Source: JAYWIG01 sp043789035 (GTDB taxonomy: Bacteria > Pseudomonadota > Gammaproteobacteria > Burkholderiales > Burkholderiaceae_E). From it: a stretch of DNA of 18,400 nt. Position 1 is the stretch's first letter; each line of letters opens with the position of its first letter. Positions 1 to 7,504 of the stretch are shown in pieces. Made by a program: the position numbers and the translations under genes. The stretch spans positions 1-18,400 of the forward strand of contig JAYWIG010000045.1 of NCBI GenBank assembly GCA_043789035.1, in the 5' to 3' direction. The notes below the pieces were generated by a model that was not told where the DNA came from, did no database searches, and worked only from the letters and a program-made list of their open reading frames with translations.

Positions 1-1
1 C

Positions 2-397
2 CTGAGGATTACACAGTCGCATTTCGGCACTATGATTGGACAATCAATCGCCAGCCAACGAAATAGGCCGCAAGCTTTGCAAATTAATCAATTTGCCACT
101 TACGATGTTTTGCCACCTATTATTGTTCCGAGTGCCGCTTGGGGCTTAGCAGTCCTTGAGTTGGTGCTGGCAATTGGATTGCTTACTGCAACGCAAATCA
201 GGGTTGCTGCAAAGTGCCTTGCAGGTTTGCATTTTGTTTATCTAATATGGCTATTAGTCGCGTTGCTGCGCGGGCTCAATATTCCGAATTGCGGTTGTTT
301 CGGCGCCTACTTCGCCAGACCATTAACGGTACTTACGCTTGTAGAGGATTTGGTATTGCTCGGTCTATCCGTGTGGTTTTTGAGTCGTACAAAGTGA
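2..397 (+). CDS. MauE/DoxX-like membrane protein, 5' end cut by window edge
   Basis: The reading frame is open from the first bases of the window to the TGA at 395-397, so the gene probably starts upstream. The ATG at 32 would give 121 residues but would lose most of the first membrane helix expected for this family. Counting from that ATG, hydrophobic helices lie near residues 32-54, 60-82 and 95-117, and an NCGCFG motif sits near 86-91. The phrase DVLPP followed by a helix and the CGCFG motif are typical of MauE, a DoxX-related protein thought to help disulfide handling during methylamine dehydrogenase maturation. Many MauE relatives occur outside methylamine clusters, often near thioredoxin-like genes. 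The partner gene, if any, lies outside the window, so the role here is open. The family call is good and the function is inference. Confidence 0.7.
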   Translation: MRITQSHFGTMIGQSIASQRNRPQALQINQFATYDVLPPIIVPSAAWGLAVLELVLAIGLLTATQIRVAAKCLAGLHFVYLIWLLVALLRGLNIPNCGCFGAYFARPLTVLTLVEDLVLLGLSVWFLSRTK

Positions 398-538
398 AGT
401 TGTCGAAACCCCCTGTCAATAGTTTGATCTTAAGCTAATTGTTTTCGATATTGTCTAATCTTTCCTGCGCCTTTCAATTGGGAGGCGTTGAAACGGTCGT
501 TGCTGGGCCTAGTTAGAATCGGAAGGTAAATTACTTAA

Positions 539-550
539 CCGAAGGTTCGG
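539..550. repeat. Small perfect palindrome overlapping the argB ribosome-binding site
   Basis: The sequence ccgaaggttcgg is a perfect 12-base inverted repeat ending five bases before the argB ATG. It contains the likely Shine-Dalgarno bases (gaagg), so pairing could mask the site. No regulator is known to me for this sequence, and chance is possible. Confidence 0.3.
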
Positions 551-555
551 CCAAC

Positions 556-1449
556 ATGACAACACCTACCGAAGGCATCGCGCCTAGCTTAAAAGCTGAA
601 ATACTTGCCGAGGCAATGCCCTATATTCGTCGCTTCCACGGCAAGCTTGTGGTGGTGAAGTATGGCGGCAATGCCATGACGGATGAAAACTTAAAACAGA
701 GCTTTGCCGAAGATGTCGTAATGCTTAAGTTGGTAGGTCTCAATGTCGTTGTGGTGCACGGTGGTGGCCCTCAAATCGAACAGCTATTAGCCAAGATAGG
801 TAAGAAGGGTGAATTCGTGCAAGGCATGCGCGTCACCGATGCCGAAACAATGGACATCGTGGAAATGGTGTTGGCTGGCCAAGTGAACAAAGAAATCGTC
901 GAACTGATTAACCAAGCGGGTGGCCGCGCGGTTGGGTTAACTGGCCAAGATGGTGGCTTGATTAGGGCGAAAAAGCTTCTTATCGATAATAAAGAAAAAC
1001 CTGGCGAGCAAATTGATATTGGGCAAGTGGGTGAAATTACTTCGGTTGATCCCGCGGTCATTCAAACCTTAAACGCGAGTGGTTTCATTCCGGTGATTGC
1101 TCCGATTGGTTCGGGCGGCAAAGGCGAAACTTTCAATATCAATGCCGATGTAGTGGCGGGCAAAATTGCTGAAATCATGAAGGCTGAAAAGCTCGTGTTG
1201 CTAACCAATACCGCGGGTGTACTCGACAAAGCGGGTAACTTGATTACTGGCTTAACGGCCCGAGAAATCGATGATCTGTTTGCCGATGGCACACTTTCAG
1301 GTGGCATGTTGCCTAAAATTAGTTCGGCACTTGACGCTGCAAAAGCCGGTGTAAACTCTGTACACATCATTGATGGTCGCGTTGATCATGCTCTTTTGTT
1401 AGAGATCATGACTGATCATGGTGTAGGCACAATGATTAAGAGCCGCTAG
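556..1449 (+). CDS. argB: Acetylglutamate kinase
   Basis: This cytoplasmic enzyme phosphorylates N-acetyl-L-glutamate with ATP, the second step of arginine synthesis. The 297 residues match the family's usual length and fold type (amino acid kinase). KYGGNAM (35-41) and HGGGPQ (68-73) form the phosphate-binding and substrate-binding glycine loops, MRVTD lies at 91-95, and LSGGMLPK (247-254) supplies the ATP-side lysine. The N-terminal segment 11-27 looks like the extra helix seen in hexameric, arginine-inhibited acetylglutamate kinases, so feedback inhibition by arginine is likely (inference from family knowledge). The ATG follows a gaagg box. No other arg gene is adjacent. The next gene (HAD) starts within a few bases of the stop, suggesting co-transcription with the HAD gene and slmA. 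Confidence 0.97.
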   Translation: MTTPTEGIAPSLKAEILAEAMPYIRRFHGKLVVVKYGGNAMTDENLKQSFAEDVVMLKLVGLNVVVVHGGGPQIEQLLAKIGKKGEFVQGMRVTDAETMDIVEMVLAGQVNKEIVELINQAGGRAVGLTGQDGGLIRAKKLLIDNKEKPGEQIDIGQVGEITSVDPAVIQTLNASGFIPVIAPIGSGGKGETFNINADVVAGKIAEIMKAEKLVLLTNTAGVLDKAGNLITGLTAREIDDLFADGTLSGGMLPKISSALDAAKAGVNSVHIIDGRVDHALLLEIMTDHGVGTMIKSR

Positions 1450-1459
1450 CTTGTTGCTG

Positions 1460-2179
1460 ATGGCCAATGCATTGCAGGCAAAACCTGTTTGGTTGTTCGA
1501 TCTCGACAATACTTTGCACAACGCATCGCACCAGATTTTTCCAAGAATCAATGTGGCGATGACGCAATTCGTATCGCATAAATTGAATCTCTCAATGGAT
1601 GAGGCTAACGAAGTACGGGAGCGGTTTTGGCGGCAATACGGGGCAACCCTATTAGGGCTGGTGAAGCACCATGGCATTGACATGGCGGAGTTCTTGCGCG
1701 AAGCACACCCCTTCCCGGACATGCATGAAATTGTGTCGCGTCACAACATGTTGATTAGCGCCTTGCGTCGATTACCGGGAAGGAAAATACTACTCACCAA
1801 CGCACCACGGCAGTACGCTGCTGATGTTCTCCACGCTATGGGAATTCGCAACTTATTCGAGCGGGTGATTGCGATTGAAGACATGCGATTTGGCGGTGAG
1901 TTACAACCCAAACCAGATCGCCGAATGATGCGGCGCTTGGCGGCAACTTTAAAGGTTGCACCGCAGCAATGCATCTTGGTTGAGGATTCTGTCGAAAACA
2001 TTCGTGCTGCTAGGTTCGTGCGTATGCGCAGTGTTTTGGTGCTTGGCTATACGTTTAACTCGCAGGTAAATTCCAACAAATCGACCCGCCGTCGGATGCG
2101 GCCAAGAAACCGTATTCACTCACCAGACCATCAGCTACAATCGGCTCAACTATTAATGCGTTTGTCGATATCTCTGTAA
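1460..2179 (+). CDS. HAD-family hydrolase, pyrimidine 5'-nucleotidase type
   Basis: This is a haloacid dehalogenase superfamily phosphatase of the Sdt1/pyrimidine 5'-nucleotidase type, expected to remove phosphate from nucleoside monophosphates. With the ATG at 1460 (239 residues) the motifs are FDLDNTL at 13-19 (D14 nucleophile, D16 acid/base), LLTNAP as motif II, the lysine of KPDRR as motif III and VEDSVEN as motif IV. A TTG at 1451, one base after the argB stop, would add three residues; I prefer the ATG. The core is convincing, but the last 40 or so residues are odd: very basic, with runs such as RRRMRPRNR, and unlike the family's usual ending. Another frame over 2059-2187 reads more like protein, so a frameshift near 2050-2075 is possible (see findings). 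The gene sits between argB and slmA, as in other betaproteobacteria. Confidence 0.85.
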   Translation: MANALQAKPVWLFDLDNTLHNASHQIFPRINVAMTQFVSHKLNLSMDEANEVRERFWRQYGATLLGLVKHHGIDMAEFLREAHPFPDMHEIVSRHNMLISALRRLPGRKILLTNAPRQYAADVLHAMGIRNLFERVIAIEDMRFGGELQPKPDRRMMRRLAATLKVAPQQCILVEDSVENIRAARFVRMRSVLVLGYTFNSQVNSNKSTRRRMRPRNRIHSPDHQLQSAQLLMRLSISL

Positions 2180-2187
2180 AGAATTCC

Positions 2188-2817
2188 ATGAGCGATCAAG
2201 TCAATTCCCTTGCTCCACAAAGTCTAGCGCCAGCGGTTCCTAAAAGACCAAAGCCAGGTGAGCGGCGCTTGCAGATTTTGCAAACGTTGGCGGAGATGCT
2301 GCAAGAGCCTGGCGGTGATCGCGTGACGACTGCTGCCTTGGCCGCGCGTATTCAAGTCTCTGAAGCTGCACTGTATCGTCACTTCGCCAGCAAAGCACAA
2401 ATGTTTGAAGGCTTAATCGAGTTTATCGAGAGCACGATTTTTGGCCTGATAAATAAAATCGCTATCGACGAAGCCGATGGCTTGCGCCAATTAAGCGCAA
2501 CATTAAAAATGCTACTCAATTTTGCAGAGCGCAACCCTGGCATGACTCGGGTGTTAATTGGTGATGCGTTAGTGACTGAAGATGCGCGCTTGCAGACGCG
2601 AATTAACCAAATCCTTGATCGTATCGAAACATCGGTCAAGCAATCGTTTCGCACAGCCGTGACGCAAGAAAAACTTGCGCCGAATACCGAAGTGGCGGAT
2701 CGCGCCAATGTTGCGATGGCCTTTGTAATGGGCCGCTGGTTGCGTTATGCCAAAGGCGGTTTTAAATCAGCGCCTAGCCATTTAACTGAACAACAGCTAA
2801 CAGTTTTGATTACATAG
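2188..2817 (+). CDS. slmA: Nucleoid occlusion factor SlmA (TetR family)
   Basis: SlmA is a TetR-fold DNA-binding protein that, when bound to its chromosomal sites, stops FtsZ from forming a division ring over the nucleoid. The 209-residue product has a basic lead-in (KRPKPGERR, 19-27), a helix-turn-helix at about 46-68 including VSEAALYRHFASKAQMFEG, and a helical C-terminal dimer domain. These segments match the SlmA type closely, unlike general TetR regulators, which vary outside the HTH. The ATG at 2188 is the first usable start in its frame after a stop at 2056; there is no ATG, GTG or TTG between. It lies eight bases past the HAD stop. The acyl-CoA synthetase starts one base after the slmA stop, so a role as local regulator of that gene is an alternative, but the sequence resemblance favours SlmA. 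Confidence 0.88.
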   Translation: MSDQVNSLAPQSLAPAVPKRPKPGERRLQILQTLAEMLQEPGGDRVTTAALAARIQVSEAALYRHFASKAQMFEGLIEFIESTIFGLINKIAIDEADGLRQLSATLKMLLNFAERNPGMTRVLIGDALVTEDARLQTRINQILDRIETSVKQSFRTAVTQEKLAPNTEVADRANVAMAFVMGRWLRYAKGGFKSAPSHLTEQQLTVLIT

Positions 2818-2818
2818 T

Positions 2819-4462
2819 TTGGAATCAATTTTTAACCAGGGGCTGCCGCAAAATTCAGCCAATTTCGCCGCCCTTAGCCCAGTCTCTTTTGCTGAACGCG
2901 CTGCCGACGTATTTCCTCAACGAGTTGCGGTGATACACGGCAAACGGCGCTTTACATGGCAGCAAACCTTAGAGCGCAGTCGCGCTTTGGCAGCGGCATT
3001 GGCGTCGCTTGGTCTTGGCAAAGATGATTGCGTCGCTTTAATGCTCGCGAACACCCCTGAGATGGTCGAAGCGCATTACGCGGTACCTGGGATGAACGCA
3101 GTCATGCTGCCATTAAATATTCGTTTAGATTCCGGCGCTATCGCATTTATGTTGGCCCATGCTGAGGCCAAAGTGCTGTTAACCGATACTGAGTTTGCGC
3201 CGACAATTCGCAAGGCATTGGTAAGCTTCGAAAATCCCCCGATCATTGTTGATGTCGCTGACAGTGAATTCACCGGTCAACATGATTGTTTAGGCAAAAT
3301 TAGCTACGAAGATTTCATCGCTCCCTACCTGCCGAGGGCAAAAAGGCTGGTACCGCCTGATGACGAATGGGATGCAATCTCTGTGGCCTATACCAGTGGA
3401 ACGACTGGCGACCCCAAAGGCGTTGTTACCCATCACCGGGGCGCGTACCTGAATGCCAGCAGCAATATTCTTACCTGGGCTATGCCTCACCATCCAATAT
3501 ACCTCTGGACATTGCCAATGTTCCATTGCGATGGTTGGTGTTTCCCTTGGACAATTGCCGCCATGGCAGGCACCCACGTGTGTCTTCGCAAGGTCGACGC
3601 TGCGCAAATTTTCACGTTGATGAAAGAGCATGGCGTGACGCATTACTGCGGTGCGCCGGTGGTGCATAACAGCATGATTAACTATGCTGCAATCAACAAC
3701 CTTACTTTGGATGCACCGGTGCAAGCCATGGTTGCTGGCGCTGCGCCACCCGCTGCAATGATCGAAGGGTTGGAGCGCTTAGGCATTTCTGTTTCTCATG
3801 TGTATGGCCTCACAGAAGTGTATGGCCCCGCAGTTGGCTGCCCTCAACAAAGCGAATGGGCCAGTTTAGATATTGGCGAACGCGCCACCTTAAATGCGCG
3901 GCAGGGTGTGCGTTACCCAATGGCCGAAGCGGTGAAGGTACTCGACCCTCTAAGCATGCAGCCCGTGCCGCATGATGGTCAAACGATTGGTGAGGTGATG
4001 TTCAAAGGTAACTTAACTATGAAGGGCTATCTAAAGAACCCAAGCGCAACGGCGACTGCATTTGCAGGTGGGTTTTTCCATTCAGGCGATTTGGCCGTGG
4101 TTTACCCAGACGGCTACTTAAAGATTAAAGATCGCAGCAAAGACGTCATCATTTCTGGCGGAGAAAACATTTCAAGTATCGAAGTCGAAGATGTTCTCTA
4201 TCGACACCCTGCTGTATTGGCCGCTGCCGTGGTTGCAAAGCCGGATGCAAAGTGGGGTGAAACACCGTGTGCATTTATCGAACTCAAAGCGAATACCGCG
4301 CCGACAGCCCAAGAAATCATTACCCATTGCAAACAATATTTGGCAGGCTTTAAAGTGCCCCGAGCAGTGGTTTTCGGTGAACTACCGAAAACCTCAACCG
4401 GCAAGATTCAAAAGTTTGCTTTGCGAGAGCGCGTTGGGTCGATAGTAGCTATCGACGTTTAA
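2819..4462 (+). CDS. AMP-forming acyl-CoA synthetase (medium-chain/AlkK-like)
   Basis: This member of the ANL superfamily activates a carboxylic acid with ATP to an acyl-adenylate and then forms the CoA thioester. The 547 residues carry the phosphate loop YTSGTTGDPKG (191-201), HVYGLTEVYGP (327-337), the hinge and A8 region FHSGDL...DRSKDVIISGGEN (420-450), and the catalytic lysine K529 in STGKIQKF. The overall type is the AlkK/DmdB-like group, which takes medium-chain or short substituted acids; the exact substrate cannot be read from sequence. The start is TTG: an in-frame stop at 2807-2809 excludes anything earlier, and the N-terminal phrase SIFNQGLPQNSANFAAL matches relatives. Only one base separates it from the slmA stop, so translational coupling is likely. 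It ends convergently against the DUF4337 gene. Confidence 0.9.
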   Translation: MESIFNQGLPQNSANFAALSPVSFAERAADVFPQRVAVIHGKRRFTWQQTLERSRALAAALASLGLGKDDCVALMLANTPEMVEAHYAVPGMNAVMLPLNIRLDSGAIAFMLAHAEAKVLLTDTEFAPTIRKALVSFENPPIIVDVADSEFTGQHDCLGKISYEDFIAPYLPRAKRLVPPDDEWDAISVAYTSGTTGDPKGVVTHHRGAYLNASSNILTWAMPHHPIYLWTLPMFHCDGWCFPWTIAAMAGTHVCLRKVDAAQIFTLMKEHGVTHYCGAPVVHNSMINYAAINNLTLDAPVQAMVAGAAPPAAMIEGLERLGISVSHVYGLTEVYGPAVGCPQQSEWASLDIGERATLNARQGVRYPMAEAVKVLDPLSMQPVPHDGQTIGEVMFKGNLTMKGYLKNPSATATAFAGGFFHSGDLAVVYPDGYLKIKDRSKDVIISGGENISSIEVEDVLYRHPAVLAAAVVAKPDAKWGETPCAFIELKANTAPTAQEIITHCKQYLAGFKVPRAVVFGELPKTSTGKIQKFALRERVGSIVAIDV

Positions 4463-4466
4463 ACGT
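4455..4466. repeat. 12-base palindrome spanning two overlapping convergent stop codons
   Basis: The sequence acgtttaaacgt is a perfect palindrome. It holds the plus-strand TAA of the acyl-CoA synthetase gene (4460-4462) and the minus-strand TAA of the DUF4337 gene (4459-4461). It lacks a loop and a T-run, so it does not look like an intrinsic terminator. Confidence 0.6.
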
Positions 4467-5070
4467 GAAACACGGCCAATAGACCTAGCACTACACCGCC
4501 AAAGCCGGCGCCAAACATACCCCACTCCAACCATTTGCGCTTAGTGAGCAATGCAATAGCGGCCAAAGCAATGGAGATTTGTAAAACAGTAGTTGCCTGC
4601 GCCCAGCGATGATGTAAATGCATTTCATCGTCAGAACGTTTATCCCAATCTTTCGAGCTCGCCTCTAGCGCTTCAGCGTCTTTTTTGATGACGGTTTTTT
4701 CTTCTTTGTAGCGCTTAATCTCGTCCAAGTAATTTTGCTTACGCTCTGCGGGCACGATTTCTAAGGCTAACTCAGCCAAGTTCTGTTTGCCGCTTTTAGC
4801 TTGGTAGTAATTCCATTGGTTTGAAGCCTCAGTTTTCTTGATCGCCGCATTGTTTTTATAAAGGCCAGCATTGGCCATGGTTGCGCCAGCCATGTAGCCA
4901 AACAATGCACCCACTGTCGCAATAAGCGCTGTAAACAAGGCGATTTGTCCAGTGAGATTTCCACCACCAATTCCCAGATGCTGCTCGTCATCATGACCGC
5001 CATGTCCTTTGATGGCATGTTCGAGTTCGTGATCGTGTGGCCCGTGTACGTGAAATCCGCCGCCTGACAT
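4459..5070 (-). CDS. DUF4337 family membrane protein
   Basis: The 203-residue product fits the DUF4337 family, whose function is unknown. It has a histidine- and glycine-rich N-terminus (about nine His in residues 6-31), a membrane helix near 40-62 (IALFTALIATVGALFGYMAG), a long charged helical middle near 65-145 that could form a coiled coil (EIKRYKEEKTVIKKDAEALE), and two membrane helices at the C-terminus ending LLAVFHV. I chose the ATG at 5070 because an AAAGGA box lies four bases upstream; a longer frame from 5124 would add 18 residues with a weaker site. The gene is transcribed alone, convergent with the acyl-CoA synthetase and downstream of the gpmA-ctpA-moeB group after a 129-base gap. 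The His-rich head could bind metal, but that is speculation. Confidence 0.8.
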   Translation of the reverse strand: MSGGGFHVHGPHDHELEHAIKGHGGHDDEQHLGIGGGNLTGQIALFTALIATVGALFGYMAGATMANAGLYKNNAAIKKTEASNQWNYYQAKSGKQNLAELALEIVPAERKQNYLDEIKRYKEEKTVIKKDAEALEASSKDWDKRSDDEMHLHHRWAQATTVLQISIALAAIALLTKRKWLEWGMFGAGFGGVVLGLLAVFHV

Positions 5071-5199
5071 ATGTTCCTTTGTTTTGTCGTTCGCTCTCGA
5101 TGAATTATGGGGCATATTCCGCAAAGTGAACTATCTATGTGGGATGAAGTCCTTATACTCAAGCAAACCTATAAGAATTTGCGCCAGTGCTTTAATAGC

Positions 5200-5955
5200 C
5201 TAGGCCGCACATGTGGTGCAGGCCATAACCTTCTTAAATCGCATTTCACTAACCCCCATACTTCGACCATCAATCATCAATAACTTGCCCAAAGCAGGTT
5301 CCCCAAACCCACCGAGCAGTTTTAAGGCCTCGGCTGCTTGCATGGCACCAACAATCCCTGTGAGAGGTGCAAACACGCCCATCTCAGAACAACGAATTTC
5401 CTCTGGAGAGTGATCTTGAGGGAACAAGCAGGCATAGCAGGGGGAATCGTCGCGGCGAAAATCAAATACACAAAGTTGACCATCGAAACGAATGGCAGAG
5501 CCGGACACCAGCGGCACTTTGAACGCTACGCATGCTGCATTCACTGCATGCCGAGTCGCGAAGTTATCCGAACAATCGAGAACCACATTCATTTGCTTGA
5601 TCGTGTCGATCAAGGCCTCCTCTTCCAGCCTTTTATTCATTGATGTGATTCTGATTGTAGGGTTGATAGCTTCAAGCGCTAATTGCCCCGACTCGACTTT
5701 ACTCATGCCCACTCTACTGGTGGTATGCATAATCTGCCGCTGTAAATTGGTAATGTCGACGGTGTCGTCGTCTGCCAAGATGATATGACCAATGCCTGCG
5801 CTTGCTAGGTACATCGCTGCTGGAGAGCCAAGCCCGCCAGCACCCACGATAAGGGCTGTTGAAGCGCAAATTTTGCTTTGCGCTTCAATGCCTATATCGT
5901 GGAGAAGTATGTGCCTGCTGTAGCGCGAGAGTTGCGCATCACTAAGATCGATCAC
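5200..5955 (-). CDS. moeB: MoeB/ThiF-type E1-like adenylyltransferase
   Basis: Enzymes of this family adenylate the C-terminal glycine of a small ubiquitin-like sulfur carrier (MoaD or ThiS), the activation step before sulfur is loaded for molybdopterin or thiamine thiazole synthesis. The 251 residues are family-typical. Visible are RYSRHILL (11-18), the nucleotide loop GAGGLGSP (38-45), NLQRQ (70-74), LDCSDN (126-131), the zinc cysteines CYAC (173-176) and CTTC (246-249), and a cysteine (C189) before MGVFAPLTGIVG, the region of the ThiF/MoeB catalytic loop. The start is GTG, nine bases after the ctpA stop, implying co-transcription with ctpA. Neither moaD nor thiS is adjacent, so MoeB and ThiF cannot be told apart from context; the length and motifs fit either. 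Confidence 0.88.
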   Translation of the reverse strand: MIDLSDAQLSRYSRHILLHDIGIEAQSKICASTALIVGAGGLGSPAAMYLASAGIGHIILADDDTVDITNLQRQIMHTTSRVGMSKVESGQLALEAINPTIRITSMNKRLEEEALIDTIKQMNVVLDCSDNFATRHAVNAACVAFKVPLVSGSAIRFDGQLCVFDFRRDDSPCYACLFPQDHSPEEIRCSEMGVFAPLTGIVGAMQAAEALKLLGGFGEPALGKLLMIDGRSMGVSEMRFKKVMACTTCAA

Positions 5956-5964
5956 TGCCAGAAT

Positions 5965-7395
5965 TTAGTTCTTTGCAGGTGTGACCTCAGCTTTGGTTTC
6001 GGGTTTTGGTTTAGCAACTACAACAATGCGGCCTTGAAGGTGATTCATAGCTTGCTGCAATTGATAATCGGCTGCTGAACCCAATTCGATGGGCTTGCGA
6101 TCCTTTGCTTTTTCGTCGTCCTTTTCGTTAGCCTTTTCGTTGGCCTTAGCTGCTGCTTTGGCGGGAGTTTCCTCTTTATCAACTTTATTCGATAAGTGAC
6201 GAGTTAAGTCAGCCTCGCGTACACGGAACTGAGTGATGTCGCCATCCGGCGTTTCTTCAACCAAGTAATCTGGTGTAATGCCCTTGGCCTGAATCGAGCG
6301 GCCGTTTGGTGTGTAGTAACGCGCTGTCGTGAGCTTGATTGCCGTGTTGTTGGTGAGAGGCAAAATTGATTGCACTGAGCCTTTGCCGAAAGTTTGAGTA
6401 CCGATCACCGCAGCACGTTTATAGTCTTGCAACGCTCCAGCAACAATTTCAGATGCCGAGGCCGAGCCGCCGTTAACAAGCACTACCATCGGTACGGTTT
6501 TCATGTACGAAGGTAAACGAGACAAGTAATCGTCACGAGTGCCACGTAGGTAATCTTCGGGGCTGGCAATATATTTGCGTTTTGCATCATCATTGCGGCC
6601 ATCTGTCGTCACCACAGTGGTGCGCGGTGGCAAAAACGCCGCTGAAACGCCAACTGCACCGTGAAGCAAACCGCCCGGGTCGTTACGTAAATCCAGCACG
6701 AAACCTTTCATTGTGCCGGCTTTGCCGAGGGTTTCAATGGCTTTTACCATGTTCTCCACTGTATGTTCTTGGAACTGCGTAACTCGAACATAACCATATC
6801 CTGGTTCGATCATTTTCGATTTCACCGATTGCACACGAATCACATCGCGAATAAGTGTGACCACAATTGGCTTGGTCTCGTTCTTGCGGGCAATGGTCAA
6901 TGTGATTGGCGTTTTCGGTTTGCCGCGCATGAGCTTTACGGCGTCATTCAGCGGCAAGCCTTTGGTGCTTTTATCATCAATTTTGATGATGAGATCGCCT
7001 GATTTAATATTTGCTTTCGAAGCTGGTGTGTCTTCAATGGGCGAGACAACTTTGACATAGCCGTCTTCCATGCCGACTTCGATTCCAAGGCCACCAAATT
7101 CGCCCTGTGTGCCAACTTGTAGCTCTTTAAAGCCATCTGCATCAAGATACGCTGAATGTGGGTCAAGCCCAGCCAACATGCCACTAATGGCTTCAGTAAT
7201 TAGTTTCTTGTCTTCAATTGGCTCGACGTAATTGGCTTTGATGGCGCCAAAGACATCGGTAAATTGTCTTAAATCATCCAGCGGAAGCGGCGATCTTGCA
7301 TCGCGTTGCGCAACCGCTGTAATGCCCAAACTGATGAGTACTCCGGCGACGGCGCCGACTGAAATTAACCCAACATGTTTGAATTTATTATTCAT
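5965..7395 (-). CDS. ctpA: S41 family carboxy-terminal processing protease
   Basis: This periplasmic, membrane-anchored serine protease cuts proteins near their C-termini. The 476 residues show an N-terminal signal anchor (about 9-29), the conserved LDPHSAYL (77-84), a PDZ domain at about 95-180 containing GEFGGLGIEV, then the S41 core with LDLRNDPGG (234-242). The Ser-Lys dyad is S313 in GSASASEI and K338 in FGKGSVQ; their 25-residue spacing equals that of E. coli Prc. After the core a Lys/Ala/Glu-rich, probably disordered stretch (about 412-433, with repeats of the type KANEKANEK) leads to a final helical segment. The gene lies between gpmA and moeB on the minus strand; the 94-base gap from gpmA may still be co-transcribed. 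A protease of this kind often follows gpm genes in proteobacteria. Confidence 0.94.
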   Translation of the reverse strand: MNNKFKHVGLISVGAVAGVLISLGITAVAQRDARSPLPLDDLRQFTDVFGAIKANYVEPIEDKKLITEAISGMLAGLDPHSAYLDADGFKELQVGTQGEFGGLGIEVGMEDGYVKVVSPIEDTPASKANIKSGDLIIKIDDKSTKGLPLNDAVKLMRGKPKTPITLTIARKNETKPIVVTLIRDVIRVQSVKSKMIEPGYGYVRVTQFQEHTVENMVKAIETLGKAGTMKGFVLDLRNDPGGLLHGAVGVSAAFLPPRTTVVTTDGRNDDAKRKYIASPEDYLRGTRDDYLSRLPSYMKTVPMVVLVNGGSASASEIVAGALQDYKRAAVIGTQTFGKGSVQSILPLTNNTAIKLTTARYYTPNGRSIQAKGITPDYLVEETPDGDITQFRVREADLTRHLSNKVDKEETPAKAAAKANEKANEKDDEKAKDRKPIELGSAADYQLQQAMNHLQGRIVVVAKPKPETKAEVTPAKN

Positions 7396-7476
7396 ATGTA
7401 TGTTGCTGCCCTGATGATGGAAGGAAATTCATGAAATTGCTATTTTGTCGCGTTACTACTTTACCGCATCTACTTT

Positions 7477-7504
7477 TACTTTGACTTACCTACTTTGACT
7501 TACC
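7477..7504. repeat. Perfect 14-base tandem duplication across the gpmA stop codon
   Basis: The unit tactttgacttacc occurs twice back to back at 7477-7490 and 7491-7504. On the minus strand the first copy encodes the end of GpmA (GKSK) and the TAG stop at 7492-7490 spans the junction. Removing one copy would still give GKSK and then TAA, so the protein is unchanged either way. Confidence 0.9.

Noticed and set aside
2059..2817. HAD-SlmA fusion protein
   Set aside because: The slmA frame is open upstream to 2059 but offers no start codon before 2188, and SlmA has a normal length from there. Kept only as a frameshift question.
4455..4466. Palindrome as a two-way intrinsic terminator
   Set aside because: It is AT-rich at its centre, has no loop and no flanking T-run.
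6109..6160. Short repeats in the ctpA 3' region as a DNA repeat element
   Set aside because: They encode the Lys/Ala/Glu-rich tail in frame and vary in length; low-complexity coding explains them.
5200..7395. MoeB-like E1 next to a C-terminal protease as a ubiquitin-like conjugation system
   Set aside because: No ubiquitin-like, E2-like or JAB-type gene is present. The E1-like protein has standard MoeB/ThiF features, and the protease is an ordinary periplasmic S41 enzyme on the other side of the membrane.
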